A stretch of DNA of 64,000 nucleotides from an uncultured Anaerolineae bacterium (GCA_937959265.1 CALGMA010000005.1:1-64000), one strand, 5' to 3'; counted from the first letter of the stretch, positions 8,859 through 18,219 are shown. The notes: generated from the sequence alone by a model not told the origin. Numbers and translations: made by a program.

Positions 8859-9494
8859 ATGTTGCAGCCGGCGCAAATTCAACTTTTCATCCTGGCTTCG
8901 CTTGCTTTGTTGGTGGTGCCTGGCCCGGCCGTGCTCTACATCGTTGCCCGCAGTGTGAGCCAGGGCCGGCTGGCTGGCGTGGTGTCGGCAGCCGGCGTGC
9001 AGGTGGGCGCTTCGGTGCACATCGTCGCGGCAGCGCTAGGTCTCTCGGCGGTGTTGCTCTCCTCTGCGTTGGCGTTCAACGTCGTGAAGTATCTGGGCGC
9101 AGCCTATCTGATCTATCTCGGCGTGCGTCAGTGGCTGGCGCGCGAATCGGCAACCGACGAGCTGGCCGTGCAACCTGAGTCATTGCGACGGATCTTCGCG
9201 CAGGGCGTCATTGTCAATGTCTTGAATCCGAAGACATCGCTGTTCTTTTTTGCTTTCCTGCCACAGTTCGTTGACCCCGCGCGGGGCGATGTGGCGGCGC
9301 AAGTGCTGTTGCTTGGCCTGTTGTTTGTCGCGTTGGCCATCGTCAACGATGGGGCCTACGCGTTGCTGGCCGGATCATTAGGGAACTGGCTGCGCGGCAA
9401 CCGAGGTTTCTGGAATGGGCAGCGTATCTTCGCTGGCGCGGTGTATATCGGTCTGGGTGTGACGACTGCTCTCTCCGGCTCAAACAATCACTGA
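8859..9494 (+). CDS. LysE/RhtB-family amino-acid exporter
   Basis: 211 residues with about six membrane helices. It starts with the family pattern LFILASLALLVVPGPAVLYIV, followed by the AAGVQVGASVH segment and the conserved NPKTSLFFFAFLPQFVDP motif in the middle. These are inner-membrane efflux carriers for amino acids or homoserine lactones; the substrate is not predictable. It starts 3 bases after the araD-like stop and may be co-transcribed. Its last 7 bases overlap the convergent xdhC end. Confidence 0.88.
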   Translation: MLQPAQIQLFILASLALLVVPGPAVLYIVARSVSQGRLAGVVSAAGVQVGASVHIVAAALGLSAVLLSSALAFNVVKYLGAAYLIYLGVRQWLARESATDELAVQPESLRRIFAQGVIVNVLNPKTSLFFFAFLPQFVDPARGDVAAQVLLLGLLFVALAIVNDGAYALLAGSLGNWLRGNRGFWNGQRIFAGAVYIGLGVTTALSGSNNH

Positions 9495-10339
9495 GTCTCA
9501 CGCGCTGCCTCCGGCTCCTGGCTTCTGCCTCCCGTCCCTCCTTCCGACATTGGCCGCCCGTCGCCGCGGCGGCGCAACATGATGATCTCGGCCATGATGC
9601 TGACCGCGATCTCCTCCGGCGTCTCGGCGTTCAGCTCCAGGCCGATGGGTGCGCGCACGCGCTGCAGCATCGCGTCGCTCACGCCACGCTCGCGCAGCGC
9701 CTCGGCTGCTGTCATCCAGCGCCGCCGGCTGCCAATCACGCCGATGTAAGCGACCGGCGAATCGAGCAGGGTGGGTAGCGCGTCCACGTCAATCGGGTAG
9801 CCGCGCGTGACGAGTGCAACGTAGGTCTGGGCGGTGAGGGGCACTTCGGCCAGCCGCGCGCTCAGCGGGCCGGGGAGATAGGTGTCTGCGCCGGGGCATT
9901 GCTCGGGCGTGCACAGCTCGGCGCGGTCGTCGCTGACGATCACGCGAAAGCCGCACCACTTGGCCAAATGCGTCAGCGCGCGCCCAACATGGCCCGCGCC
10001 GACGATGAGCAAGTTGGGGGCCGGCAAGAGTGGCTCGATGAACAGCTCGACGGTGCCGCCGCATACGCCGGGGTCACCTTTGGCTAGGTCGGCCAGTTGG
10101 TAGGACGCGACACGCGCCTGGCCATCGGTCATGGCCCGTTGTGCCAGTTGGATGGCACGGCTCTCCATCTCGCCGCCGCCGATGGTGCCGCCCAGGATCG
10201 TGCCGTCGGCAGCGATGAGCATCTTCGCGCCTGCGTGGCGCGGCACGCTGCCGCCGGTGCGGATGACGGTGACGAGCGCGCAAGGTTCGCCGCGCTCGAC
10301 ACATTGCGAGGCAAGACCGAGGACGTTCATCGCGCCCAT
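9488..10339 (-). CDS. xdhC: XdhC/CoxI-family molybdenum hydroxylase maturation factor
   Basis: 283 residues. The XdhC N-terminal domain has the TIGGGEMESRAI segment, and the C-terminal Rossmann domain starts LLIVGAGHVGRAL and ends with the GLELNAETPEEIAVSIMAEI signature. XdhC proteins bind the molybdenum cofactor, help sulfurate it and insert it into xanthine-dehydrogenase-type enzymes. The start could be the GTG/ATG at 10339 or the ATG three codons later. It sits one base downstream of the P450 gene on the same strand. The likely client is the three-subunit enzyme at 54.6-58.4 kb or an enzyme using the lone FAD subunit at 11.8 kb. Confidence 0.88.
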   Translation of the reverse strand: MGAMNVLGLASQCVERGEPCALVTVIRTGGSVPRHAGAKMLIAADGTILGGTIGGGEMESRAIQLAQRAMTDGQARVASYQLADLAKGDPGVCGGTVELFIEPLLPAPNLLIVGAGHVGRALTHLAKWCGFRVIVSDDRAELCTPEQCPGADTYLPGPLSARLAEVPLTAQTYVALVTRGYPIDVDALPTLLDSPVAYIGVIGSRRRWMTAAEALRERGVSDAMLQRVRAPIGLELNAETPEEIAVSIMAEIIMLRRRGDGRPMSEGGTGGRSQEPEAARETQ

Positions 10340-10340
10340 G

Positions 10341-11684
10341 TTAATCGCTCGTGATTTTCTCCACGCGCATCTCGATCTTCCGGCTTGGGCGCAGCGTGAC
10401 GAGCGGACTGATACCTACCTCGCCCGGCGTGACGTTGACCAGGCGCACATGTTGTGCGAACGTGCTCACGATGATTTGTCCTTCCATGAGTGCGAATTGG
10501 CCGCCGATGCACGCGCGCGGGCCAATGCCGAACGGGATATAGCCGGCCCGTGGCAGCGCCTGCTCCTTCTCCGGCGCAAAGCGCTCGGGGTTGAATTGTT
10601 CGGGCTCGGGAAAGATGGCAGGGTTGCGATGCACGCTATACGGCGAGATCATCACCCATGCGCCTGTCGGGATGACGTAATCGCCCAGCGGCACGTCGTG
10701 GATCGCCTCGCGCCCGATCGTGAAGCCGCCCGGATAGAGCCGCATGGCCTCTTTGTACACGCGCAGGGCGTAGGGCCGTTGGAAGAGCGCGCCGTTCTGT
10801 GCATCGCCGGAGGCGCATGTCTCGCGGGCTTCGCGCTCCAGGCCGGCTTGCACCTCCGGGAAGCACGCCACCAGGTAGAACAGCCACGTCAGCACAGTGG
10901 CCACCGTCTCATGCCCGGCGACGAACATGGTGATGACCTCATCGCGCACTTCATCGTCGCTGAGCGATTCGCCGTCTTCCGTCTGCGCCGCGAGCAGCAT
11001 ACTCAGGAAATCGTCGTTGCGCGATGCCGGTTGCGCGCGCCGGGCGCGGATCAAGCTGCGCACGGTGGCATCCACGCGCGCGATGGCCGCTAACGCCTCA
11101 CGATTGCGGCGCGCGAGCGAGCGGACGAGCGGCAGCGTTACCTGGCCGGAGAGGCCGTTCACGTAGTCCAGCGCGCGGTCAACATCGCGGCTGAACCCGT
11201 CCGCAATCTCGTTCACGTCGCGGGTGAAGAGCGCGCGGCCGACGATGGTAAGCGTCAGCCGCTTCATCTCGCGCTCCAGGTCAATCACCTGGCCGTCCTG
11301 CCAGCCTGCAATCGCCTCGCGCGCCGCCTGCGCCGCCACCTCCTGGTAAGCCAGGATGCGTTGCCGGTGAAAGGCCGGCGCGGCCAGCCGGCGGTGCTTT
11401 GCCCACGTCGCACCATCGTTGATCAGCAGGCCATCGCCCGTGAAGACGCCCAGAGTCTTCACCGCCGGCATTTTGCAGAAAGCGTTGGCCTGCTCAACGA
11501 GGATGGTATGCACCCATTCCGGCCGGTTCACGCAGACGATGTGCACCGGGCCGGCTTTGAACTCGCCGATGTCTCCGGCGGCGCAGCTCAGTCTGAGGAG
11601 GAAGGCGCTGGGATTCTTGAATGCTTCGAGCAGACTCGACGGGCTACGAGACGCGCCCAAGGTAGGGATCCTGCGATATGCCAC
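10341..11684 (-). CDS. Cytochrome P450
   Basis: 447 residues with all P450 landmarks: the oxygen-binding I-helix AGHETV (about 260), the ExxR pair in YKEAMRLYPGG, the PERF-type segment FNPERFAPE, and the heme-cysteine loop FGIGPRACIGGQ near residue 400. It is soluble, with no membrane anchor. It would hydroxylate a hydrophobic substrate using electrons from a ferredoxin or reductase, neither of which is encoded next to it. It lies between a molybdenum hydroxylase FAD subunit and xdhC on the same strand, possibly as one transcript. The I-helix and heme-loop wording resemble the CYP102/CYP4-like class. Confidence 0.93.
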   Translation of the reverse strand: MAYRRIPTLGASRSPSSLLEAFKNPSAFLLRLSCAAGDIGEFKAGPVHIVCVNRPEWVHTILVEQANAFCKMPAVKTLGVFTGDGLLINDGATWAKHRRLAAPAFHRQRILAYQEVAAQAAREAIAGWQDGQVIDLEREMKRLTLTIVGRALFTRDVNEIADGFSRDVDRALDYVNGLSGQVTLPLVRSLARRNREALAAIARVDATVRSLIRARRAQPASRNDDFLSMLLAAQTEDGESLSDDEVRDEVITMFVAGHETVATVLTWLFYLVACFPEVQAGLEREARETCASGDAQNGALFQRPYALRVYKEAMRLYPGGFTIGREAIHDVPLGDYVIPTGAWVMISPYSVHRNPAIFPEPEQFNPERFAPEKEQALPRAGYIPFGIGPRACIGGQFALMEGQIIVSTFAQHVRLVNVTPGEVGISPLVTLRPSRKIEMRVEKITSD

Positions 11685-11769
11685 AATAGCAACTCACTTT
11701 CCACTTTCAACCAACCCAATCAACATCATCGCGAACTCACCATCTCTGCACGAACGAACACTGGCGCAC

Positions 11770-12666
11770 TCATGCGGCTTGGCGCGCATCACCGGCGACG
11801 GACAGAACGGTACGGCGTACCAGCACACGCGCCATCTCCTTGCGGTATGCGGCGCTGCCCAGCCAGTCGCCCTGTGGGTTGAGCATCTGCATCTGTGCAT
11901 CTAGCTCGCTTTCGAACCAGTCTGCCAGATGCTTCTTCTCGAGGCCAAACTCGAGCCGGCTGAGGCGGATCGGCGCAGGCGCGACGCCACCGACGGCGAC
12001 GCGGACGTTGCCGGCGATGCCATCCTTCATCGCGAACGATGCTGCAGCGCACACGATGGGGTAGTCCTTCGGCGTGCGCGCCACGCGCTGGTAGTTGCTG
12101 CGCGTGTCGGGCGTAGGGATCGGCATACGGATCTCGGTGATGAGCATACCTTCGTCCAGCACTTGCCAACGGTAGGCGAGGAAGCCGGCCAGCGGGATCA
12201 CCTTCCAGAAGTCGCTTGGTTCTTGCATGTCTTTGGATTTGTCGCGGGCGCCGGCCACTACCACCTCGGCGTCGCAGGCCAGCAGCGCCGTCACCAGCGG
12301 CGAGGCAGCATCGGCCGTCACAACGGCGCCGGCGATCGTGGCGCGGTTGCGGATGTTCAGGCCGGACATCGCCTCCGCCGTCTCGCCGATGATGCGCAGC
12401 GCGCCGCGGGCGTCCAGGCCAAGCAGCTCGCTTTCTACAAGCGTCTGATGCGTCACGGCAGCGCCAATGCGCAACAGGTTGCCCTCAACCACGATGCGGT
12501 TCAGGCCCAGGTTGGCGATGTCCACCACGGCTTCCACGTCGCGCGGCGCTTCGCCCACCAGCCACGTGCCGCCGCCCAGCACGAATGTGCGCGGCTCCTT
12601 CCGCTTGAGCAGTTCGACTGCCTCCATCAACCCTTGTGGCCGGTGATACTCTTTGAGGTTCAGCAT
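11770..12666 (-). CDS. Lone FAD-binding subunit of a molybdenum hydroxylase (CoxM/XdhB-like)
   Basis: 298 residues of the PCMH-type FAD fold: the LGGGTWLVGEAP pyrophosphate loop (about 32), the second FAD contact IRNRATIAGAVVTADAASP (about 105), and the C-terminal CO_deh_flav_C domain (about 180-290). In complete enzymes this medium subunit passes electrons from 2Fe-2S clusters to the acceptor. No iron-sulfur or molybdopterin subunit is adjacent, so it is an orphan; the complete set is 43 kb away with its own FAD subunit. The second FAD loop is atypical (usual TIGGN) and reads TIAGA, so FAD binding may be altered. It may function with the neighbouring P450 as an electron carrier, but this is inference. 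Confidence 0.8.
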   Translation of the reverse strand: MLNLKEYHRPQGLMEAVELLKRKEPRTFVLGGGTWLVGEAPRDVEAVVDIANLGLNRIVVEGNLLRIGAAVTHQTLVESELLGLDARGALRIIGETAEAMSGLNIRNRATIAGAVVTADAASPLVTALLACDAEVVVAGARDKSKDMQEPSDFWKVIPLAGFLAYRWQVLDEGMLITEIRMPIPTPDTRSNYQRVARTPKDYPIVCAAASFAMKDGIAGNVRVAVGGVAPAPIRLSRLEFGLEKKHLADWFESELDAQMQMLNPQGDWLGSAAYRKEMARVLVRRTVLSVAGDARQAA

Positions 12667-12716
12667 AGACAGGTCGTGTAATTTATCACTTTTCAGCCGT
12701 CGTCGCAGATGAGGGG

Positions 12717-13586
12717 TCAGATCCTGCCCTCATAGACCATTACGCCGATGCCATGTGGCCCGATGATGTGGCCTACGGTTGCGCCGCACGACTTCACCGG
12801 AATCTCCTTCATCCTGGTGAAATGCGTTTGGAGCGCTTCGATCAGCGCCTGGGTGCGGTCGTTCGGTTGTGGCGAAAGCTGTAGCACGGCGAGTTGCGCC
12901 TGGTCATTGAACTCGGTCACGAATTCGGTCACCTTTTCGATGGCGCGCTCCGATGTGCGAACCTTTTCTACGGCGACAAGGTCGCCATCTTCCATGGACA
13001 AGCAGGGAATGATGCCCAGCATGGCGCCGAGGATAGCCTGCGCCGGCCTCAGGCGTTTGCTGTGTTCCAGGTAGTCCATGTCATCCGAGACGAAAATGCC
13101 ATAGATATGCTGCATTAGGCCGCGAAGACGTTTGACGATCATCTCGCCGACCTCACCGCCTTTCGCCAGCTTCACAGCCGCCCGCACGAGTTCATTCAAC
13201 CCCAGCGCCATGCTGCGCGAGTCCACGATGTGGATTTTGCAACGCCCAAGATAGGTTTCGCGCGCCTTCAGCGCGTTCTGCACCGTCTCGCTGAGCGCTG
13301 CAGACACGTGGATCGAGATGATCTCTGCGCGCTTGTCGGCCAATGCGCCGTATACGCGGTCGAAGTCCTCTACGCTGGGTGCGCGCACGGTGAAAGGTTT
13401 CTTCGAGCGGATCGCTTGCTGCGCTAAATCGGTTTCGCTCAAGTCCAGGTCCTCGCGATATGCTCGCCCGTTCAGCACGACGTATTGCGGGAGCACGATC
13501 ACGTCGTTCTCCTTGGCCCAATTCAGCGGCAATCGCGCGGCGCTATCGGTGACGACGCGGATCGAAGGTGTGCGATTGAGGGTCAT
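12717..13586 (-). CDS. fakB: DegV-family fatty-acid-binding protein (FakB-like)
   Basis: 289 residues of the DegV fold: RVVTDSAARLPL at the start, the SIHVSAALSETVQNA segment, and the VDSRSMALGLNELVRAA segment that lines the lipid pocket. In the fatty acid kinase system FakB carries a fatty acid whose carboxylate is phosphorylated by FakA. The FakA-like gene is directly upstream with a 3-base gap, which strongly supports this role. The acyl phosphate would feed phospholipid synthesis from external or recycled fatty acids. Confidence 0.88.
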   Translation of the reverse strand: MTLNRTPSIRVVTDSAARLPLNWAKENDVIVLPQYVVLNGRAYREDLDLSETDLAQQAIRSKKPFTVRAPSVEDFDRVYGALADKRAEIISIHVSAALSETVQNALKARETYLGRCKIHIVDSRSMALGLNELVRAAVKLAKGGEVGEMIVKRLRGLMQHIYGIFVSDDMDYLEHSKRLRPAQAILGAMLGIIPCLSMEDGDLVAVEKVRTSERAIEKVTEFVTEFNDQAQLAVLQLSPQPNDRTQALIEALQTHFTRMKEIPVKSCGATVGHIIGPHGIGVMVYEGRI

Positions 13587-13589
13587 GCG

Positions 13590-15299
13590 TCACTCGATAC
13601 CGACGATGAAGTAGTAGTGTGGCTGGCCTCCGGCGATCAACTCGACCTGATGCGATGGATAAGTTCGGCGCACTGCTTCGGCGATCGGCGCCGCTTCCGC
13701 TTCGGTCAGCCCATTGCCGTAGAACAGCGTGATGAGTTCGCGCTCACCGGCGTTCGCTTCTTCGAGCAGTGCCAGCAACGTGGAGGAGATGCCATCGTTG
13801 GCCACGGCGAGCCTGTCGTCAATCAAACCGATGATCTGGCCGGCGCGCACACGCACGCCGTTGATGGTCGCGTCGCGCGTCGAGACGGTGATCTCGCCAG
13901 TCGTGACGTGCCGCGCGGCCTCGCGCATGGCGGCGGCATTCTCTTCTGCGTCGGTGTCCGGGTTGAAGGCGATGGCTGCGGCGATGCCCTGCGCCAATGT
14001 GCGCGTGGCCACCACGTAAGCCGGCGTCTCGCTGATCTCCGCTGCCTGTTGAGCCGTCATGATGACGTTGCCGTTGTTGGGCAGCAGGATGACGCTGCGC
14101 GCGTTGGCCTTCGCGATCGCGTTCAGGAAGTCATCCACGCTCGGATTCATCGTCTGCCCGCCCTCGACCACGACGCGCACGCCGACCTCTTTGAACGCGC
14201 GCGCCAGGCCGTCGCCAGATGCAACGGCGACCACGGCTGTTTCGGCCACGGGCAGGCTCTCCTCGGCTTTTCGAGCGGGCAACGCGGCGTGCGCCGTGAA
14301 CACCTCGGATTGGGCCTGCATATCTTCGATCACGACATCGCGCAAAGAGCCAAGCCGTGCGCCGTAACTGATGGGCACGCCGGGATCGGGCACGTGCACG
14401 TGCACTTTGACGATGCTCTCATCGCCCATGACCAGCGGACATTCGCCCATCGCTTCGATGTCGGCGCGAATCTGGGCCACATCGAGCGTCTGGCCGCCGC
14501 GGGCATAGATCAGGTATTGCACGTCGTAGCCCCAGCCGCCTTCATGATGCAAGTCGGCTTCGCCGCTCGGCCGGACGCTGCCAGTGGCGCGTGAGGCGTC
14601 TTCCACCGGCAAGCCGTTGACGAAGCGCCACATGCCCTCCAGGATGATGAACAATCCATAGCCGCCGGAGTCAATGACCCCGGCTTCCTTGAGGATTTTG
14701 AGCAGGTTGGGGGTGCGCTGCACCGATTCGTACGAGGCGCTCTTGGCGACTTCGAGCAGCCGGCGCATGTCGTGCGTGTCGCGCGCCGCTGCCTCAACCG
14801 CCTCGGCGGTCTCGCGCGCTACGGTCAGGATCGTGCCTTCTACCGGCGTACTGACGCCGGCATAAGCCGTCTTGGCGGCTTCCTGCATGGCTGCTACCAA
14901 GTCTTGGGCGTCGCAGATCTCCTTGCGATCCAGCGACCGGGCGAATCCCCGCCAGAGTTGCGACAGGATGATGCCCGAGTTGCCGCGCGACCCGCGCAGC
15001 GCGCCGTTGGATACCGACCTGGCCACCAACCCGACGTTCGACTCGTTCATGTCGGCGATTGCTTCCCATGCCGAGCGCATGGTGTGCATCATGTTCGTGC
15101 CGGTGTCGCCATCGGGCACGGGATACACATTGTAGCCGTTGACGACCTCCTCTTGCTGTCGCAACCACTCGTAGCCGGCCTTCACCAGTTCTTTTAGTCG
15201 TCTGCCATCCATCGTCAATCGGGTGCGCTGCGGTCTGGCCTCGGATGAATCGAGTGATCGCTCCACTTCCGCTTGCGTCTGTGTGCCTTCGTCACCCAT
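13590..15299 (-). CDS. fakA: Fatty acid kinase catalytic subunit (FakA/YloV, DAK2 domain)
   Basis: 569 residues from 15299. The family-like part begins at an internal ATG (MDGRRLKELVKAGYEW, 15212), so the real start may be 29 codons later (540 residues). The DAK2 kinase domain contains NVYPVPDGDTGTNMMHTM with the metal-binding aspartates and the RGSRGNSGIILSQLWRG segment. A middle domain and a C-terminal DegV-like domain (ITLFYGNG...) follow. It transfers phosphate from ATP to FakB-bound fatty acid. The order asp23-fakA-fakB beside rpmB matches the conserved yloU-yloV-rpmB neighbourhood of Firmicutes. Confidence 0.9.
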   Translation of the reverse strand: MGDEGTQTQAEVERSLDSSEARPQRTRLTMDGRRLKELVKAGYEWLRQQEEVVNGYNVYPVPDGDTGTNMMHTMRSAWEAIADMNESNVGLVARSVSNGALRGSRGNSGIILSQLWRGFARSLDRKEICDAQDLVAAMQEAAKTAYAGVSTPVEGTILTVARETAEAVEAAARDTHDMRRLLEVAKSASYESVQRTPNLLKILKEAGVIDSGGYGLFIILEGMWRFVNGLPVEDASRATGSVRPSGEADLHHEGGWGYDVQYLIYARGGQTLDVAQIRADIEAMGECPLVMGDESIVKVHVHVPDPGVPISYGARLGSLRDVVIEDMQAQSEVFTAHAALPARKAEESLPVAETAVVAVASGDGLARAFKEVGVRVVVEGGQTMNPSVDDFLNAIAKANARSVILLPNNGNVIMTAQQAAEISETPAYVVATRTLAQGIAAAIAFNPDTDAEENAAAMREAARHVTTGEITVSTRDATINGVRVRAGQIIGLIDDRLAVANDGISSTLLALLEEANAGERELITLFYGNGLTEAEAAPIAEAVRRTYPSHQVELIAGGQPHYYFIVGIE

Positions 15300-15389
15300 C
15301 GTTCAGCGCTCTTCCTAAGAAAGTTACGTGTGTGTTCTCCCCTGCTGCGAGGTGCGCTTTGCGCAACGCACCACTTCGTGCAAGTGGGT

Positions 15390-15800
15390 TCAATCCTCGT
15401 TGGTCACGCGCAGGCCGGTGACGTGGACGTTCACCGCGTCCACGGCGTAACCGGTGCTGCGCTCGATGCTGTAGCGGATTTGGTGTTGCAGGCTACTCGT
15501 CACGGCCTGGATGCGCACGCCGTATTCGGCGATGATGTAGATGGTCACGGCGACGTGTTTGTTGCCGGTCGTCGGGTTGTCTGTGATCTGAATCTCCAGA
15601 CCACGTCGTGGATCGGTGTGCGTGCAGTCGAAGCCGGTGAAACGCGACGCGATGCCGACCACGCCGTAGGTGCTGAGTGCGGCGTTGCGCGCCAGTGTGA
15701 AAACCACTCGCGGTGAGATGACGATCTGGCCGGCGGCCGGCGGCGCCTTTTCCGCTCGCTGCGTCCCATCGAGCGCGGTAGCCTGCGTAAGCGTCTGCAT
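15390..15800 (-). CDS. Asp23/Gls24-family protein
   Basis: 136 residues. The domain runs from GQIVISPRVVFTLARNAAL (about 24) to the C-terminal VNVHVTGLRV strand, the usual DUF322 span, with the GVVGIASRF core. Such proteins are small cytoplasmic or membrane-tethered factors tied to envelope homeostasis. The gene precedes fakA on the same strand, the same pairing as B. subtilis yloU and yloV, and is divergent from rpmB. An 89-base gap before fakA contains a GC-rich hairpin (about 15347-15371) and no gene. Confidence 0.85.
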   Translation of the reverse strand: MQTLTQATALDGTQRAEKAPPAAGQIVISPRVVFTLARNAALSTYGVVGIASRFTGFDCTHTDPRRGLEIQITDNPTTGNKHVAVTIYIIAEYGVRIQAVTSSLQHQIRYSIERSTGYAVDAVNVHVTGLRVTNED

Positions 15801-15871
15801 GGTAGAATCGCCTCTCTGATGTTAGACAGTTTTTGAGCAAAGATCAAGAGTAAATAGGAGCATTGGACGCC

Positions 15872-16060
15872 ATGGCGAAATGTGCATTTACGGGCAAGAA
15901 AACGAGCTTCGGCCATTCTCGCTCGTTCTCGTTCAAGCTGACCAATCGGTCGTGGAAGCCGAACCTCCAGCGCCGCCGCATGATGATTGACGGCCGTATG
16001 CAGACCGTGATGGTCTCCGCCAAAGCCTTGCGCACGATGGCCAAGACGAAGGGCAAGTAA
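15872..16060 (+). CDS. rpmB: Ribosomal protein L28
   Basis: 62 residues starting MAKCAFTGKKTSFGHSRS, the usual bacterial L28 sequence, ending in a basic tail. It is part of the large ribosomal subunit. The track starts at an upstream TTG (15863), but AGGAG at 15856-15860 is 11 bases before the ATG at 15872 and only 2 bases before the TTG, so the ATG is chosen. Only one cysteine survives in the N-terminal CxxC position of zinc-binding L28 forms, so this is the zinc-free type. Confidence 0.97.
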   Translation: MAKCAFTGKKTSFGHSRSFSFKLTNRSWKPNLQRRRMMIDGRMQTVMVSAKALRTMAKTKGK

Positions 16061-16099
16061 CAGCGCGGCATATCCGTTGCACGAGCGGGTGAGCATGGC

Positions 16100-17218
16100 T
16101 CACTCGCTCGTTTGCTTTTCCGGCCCAGCCTGTGCCGTCTCCGCTTTCAACTGGCCACAGCCGGCGCTGATGTCAATGCCGCGCCGGATGCGCAGCGTGT
16201 TAGGGATGCCGGCTTGCGTCAATACGTCGCGAAACTGCTGGATGCGCGCGCGGCGCGACGCATGGCCAGCGTAGCCGCCGGTCGGATTGAGCGGAATCAG
16301 GTTCACATGCACGAGGTTGACGCTGGCCCTTGGGTTGGTTTGGCGTACCAGCTCGACCAGCGCCCTTGCCTGCTCGACTGTGTCGTTGACGCCGTCAATC
16401 AGCGCCCACTCGTAGCTCACCCGCCGGTTGGTCTTGCGTAAATAGTCGCGCGTAGCCGCCACCAGCTCGCGCAGCGGGTAGCGCCGGTTGATGGGCACCA
16501 GTTGGTCGCGCAGCGCGTCGGTGGCTGCGTGCAGCGACACGGCCAGGTTGATTTGCGCTGCTTCCTCGGCGAAGCGCCGGATGCCCGGCACAAGGCCGAC
16601 GGTGGAGATGGTGATCTTGCGCGCGCCTAAGCTGAATCCCCCTTCGTCCTCCGGCGCCATCAGCCGCTGCGCCGCCTCCATTATGTTGTTGTAGTTGGCG
16701 AATGGCTCGCCCATGCCCATCAGCACCAAGTTGCTCAGGCGTTCATGGCTGTTCGCCTTCGTGCGCAGCGCGCGCGCCACCCACAGGGCTTGCTCGACGA
16801 TTTCGCCCGAACGCAAGTTGCGCAGGAAGCCCATCTGACCCGTGGCGCAGAAGCTACAGTCCATGGCGCAGCCGGCCTGCGAAGACACGCACGCCGTGCG
16901 GCGCAGACCGTCATACTCCATCAGCACCGTCTCGATTTCGCTGCCGTCGGCTAGTCGGAACAGCCACTTGCGCGTCCAGCCGTCAGACGAGTGCTGCTCG
17001 GTCACGATCGTCAGGCGGCCCAGCGCGTAAGTTTGCTTCAGCCGGTCGCGCAGGGGGCGGGGCAGATCGGTCATCTCGTCTATGCTGCCAACCAGCCGCT
17101 GGTAGAGCCAACGCCAGATCTGCTGGGCGCGGAAGGTCGGCTCGCCCCACTCGGCGAGCTGATGGGCCATTTGCTCGCGCGTGAGATCGTAGAGCGAGAG
17201 CGGGATCGGTGTCTGCAT
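16100..17218 (-). CDS. rlmN: 23S rRNA A2503/tRNA A37 methyltransferase, radical SAM
   Basis: 372 residues. The radical SAM motif is CAMDCSFCATGQMGFLRN (about 125), with the dual-cysteine methylation chemistry completed by a C-terminal cysteine (ISAGCGQL near 358). N-terminal helix-rich RNA-binding domain (about 1-90). It makes 2-methyladenosine in 23S rRNA and some tRNAs. The gene starts 5 bases after the moxR stop on the same strand and is probably co-transcribed with it. Confidence 0.96.
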   Translation of the reverse strand: MQTPIPLSLYDLTREQMAHQLAEWGEPTFRAQQIWRWLYQRLVGSIDEMTDLPRPLRDRLKQTYALGRLTIVTEQHSSDGWTRKWLFRLADGSEIETVLMEYDGLRRTACVSSQAGCAMDCSFCATGQMGFLRNLRSGEIVEQALWVARALRTKANSHERLSNLVLMGMGEPFANYNNIMEAAQRLMAPEDEGGFSLGARKITISTVGLVPGIRRFAEEAAQINLAVSLHAATDALRDQLVPINRRYPLRELVAATRDYLRKTNRRVSYEWALIDGVNDTVEQARALVELVRQTNPRASVNLVHVNLIPLNPTGGYAGHASRRARIQQFRDVLTQAGIPNTLRIRRGIDISAGCGQLKAETAQAGPEKQTSE

Positions 17219-17223
17219 CGTCT

Positions 17224-18213
17224 TCAGTTCGCTTTGACCTTGCTGACCGCGTCGGTGATCACGTCGTCAGGGTTGATCCCTTCGGCCTGGCCCTCGAAGT
17301 TGAGCAGAATGCGATGCCGCAACGCCGCCGGCGCGAGCGCTTTCAGGTCCTCGATGGCCACATTGAACCGGCCGTTCAACAGGGCCAGCACGCGCCCGCC
17401 AAGCAGCAGCGCCTGCGCGCCGCGTGGGCTGGCCCCGTAGCGCACATATTTCTTCACCATGTCGGTTGCTCCGTCGCCATCTGGATGGGTAGCCGACACC
17501 AGCGCGGCAGCGTAGCGCGTCACGTGCGAAGCCGCGGGCACCTGCCGCGCAAACTGGCTCATGGCGATCAACGTGTTGCCATCCGTCACCTTCGTCGCGC
17601 GCGCGGACTTTTCACCGGTGGTCTGTTCAACAATGGCCGCCAGCTCATCCAGCTTGGGGAAGCTGACGTTGAGCTTGAACATGAAGCGGTCGAGCTGCGC
17701 CTCCGGTAGTGGATAGGTGCCCTCCATCTCGATTGGGTTTTGTGTGGCCAGGACGAAGAAGGGCTTGCTCGTGGCGTAGGTGCGGCCCAGCACGCTGACC
17801 GTGCGCTCTTGCATGGCCTCTAGCAGCGCCGACTGGGTCTTGGGCGTAGCGCGGTTGATCTCGTCGGCCAGGATCAAGTTGGCAAAGATCGGGCCGGGCT
17901 GAAAGCGAAAGGCGCGCTTGCCCGTTTCCTGATCCTCCAGGATGTCGGTGCCGACGATGTCCGCCGGCATCAAGTCGGGCGTGAACTGGATGCGCACGAA
18001 GCGCAAACTGAGCGTATCGGCGAAGGCGCGCACCAGGCTGGTCTTGCCCAGGCCCGGCACGCCCTCCAGTAGCACATGGCTGCCGGCGATGATCGCAATC
18101 AGCGTATGCCGGATGATGTCTTGTTGGCCAATGATCACGCCGGAGACTTGCTTTTCGATCTGCTGCGCGACCTCGGTAAACTTCTCGGGAGTGATCTGGA
18201 CGGCGTCTGCCAT
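17224..18213 (-). CDS. MoxR-family AAA+ ATPase
   Basis: 329 residues: Walker [14 protein letters not shown] (about 53), Walker [27 protein letters not shown] (about 115), sensor 1 [22 protein letters not shown], and the C-terminal lid. MoxR proteins act as chaperone-like remodelers, typically assembling metal enzymes or envelope complexes with a DUF58/VWA partner. No such partner is encoded nearby; rlmN follows instead. A TATAAT box lies 6 bases before the ATG, so the message is likely leaderless. Confidence 0.95.
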   Translation of the reverse strand: MADAVQITPEKFTEVAQQIEKQVSGVIIGQQDIIRHTLIAIIAGSHVLLEGVPGLGKTSLVRAFADTLSLRFVRIQFTPDLMPADIVGTDILEDQETGKRAFRFQPGPIFANLILADEINRATPKTQSALLEAMQERTVSVLGRTYATSKPFFVLATQNPIEMEGTYPLPEAQLDRFMFKLNVSFPKLDELAAIVEQTTGEKSARATKVTDGNTLIAMSQFARQVPAASHVTRYAAALVSATHPDGDGATDMVKKYVRYGASPRGAQALLLGGRVLALLNGRFNVAIEDLKALAPAALRHRILLNFEGQAEGINPDDVITDAVSKVKAN

Positions 18214-18219
18214 GAAGGC

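Noticed and set aside
15340-15380. Hairpin GGTGCG...CGCACC between asp23 and fakA as a terminator
   Set aside because: A stem can be drawn but no T-run follows on the relevant strand; it may only be a coincidental GC palindrome.
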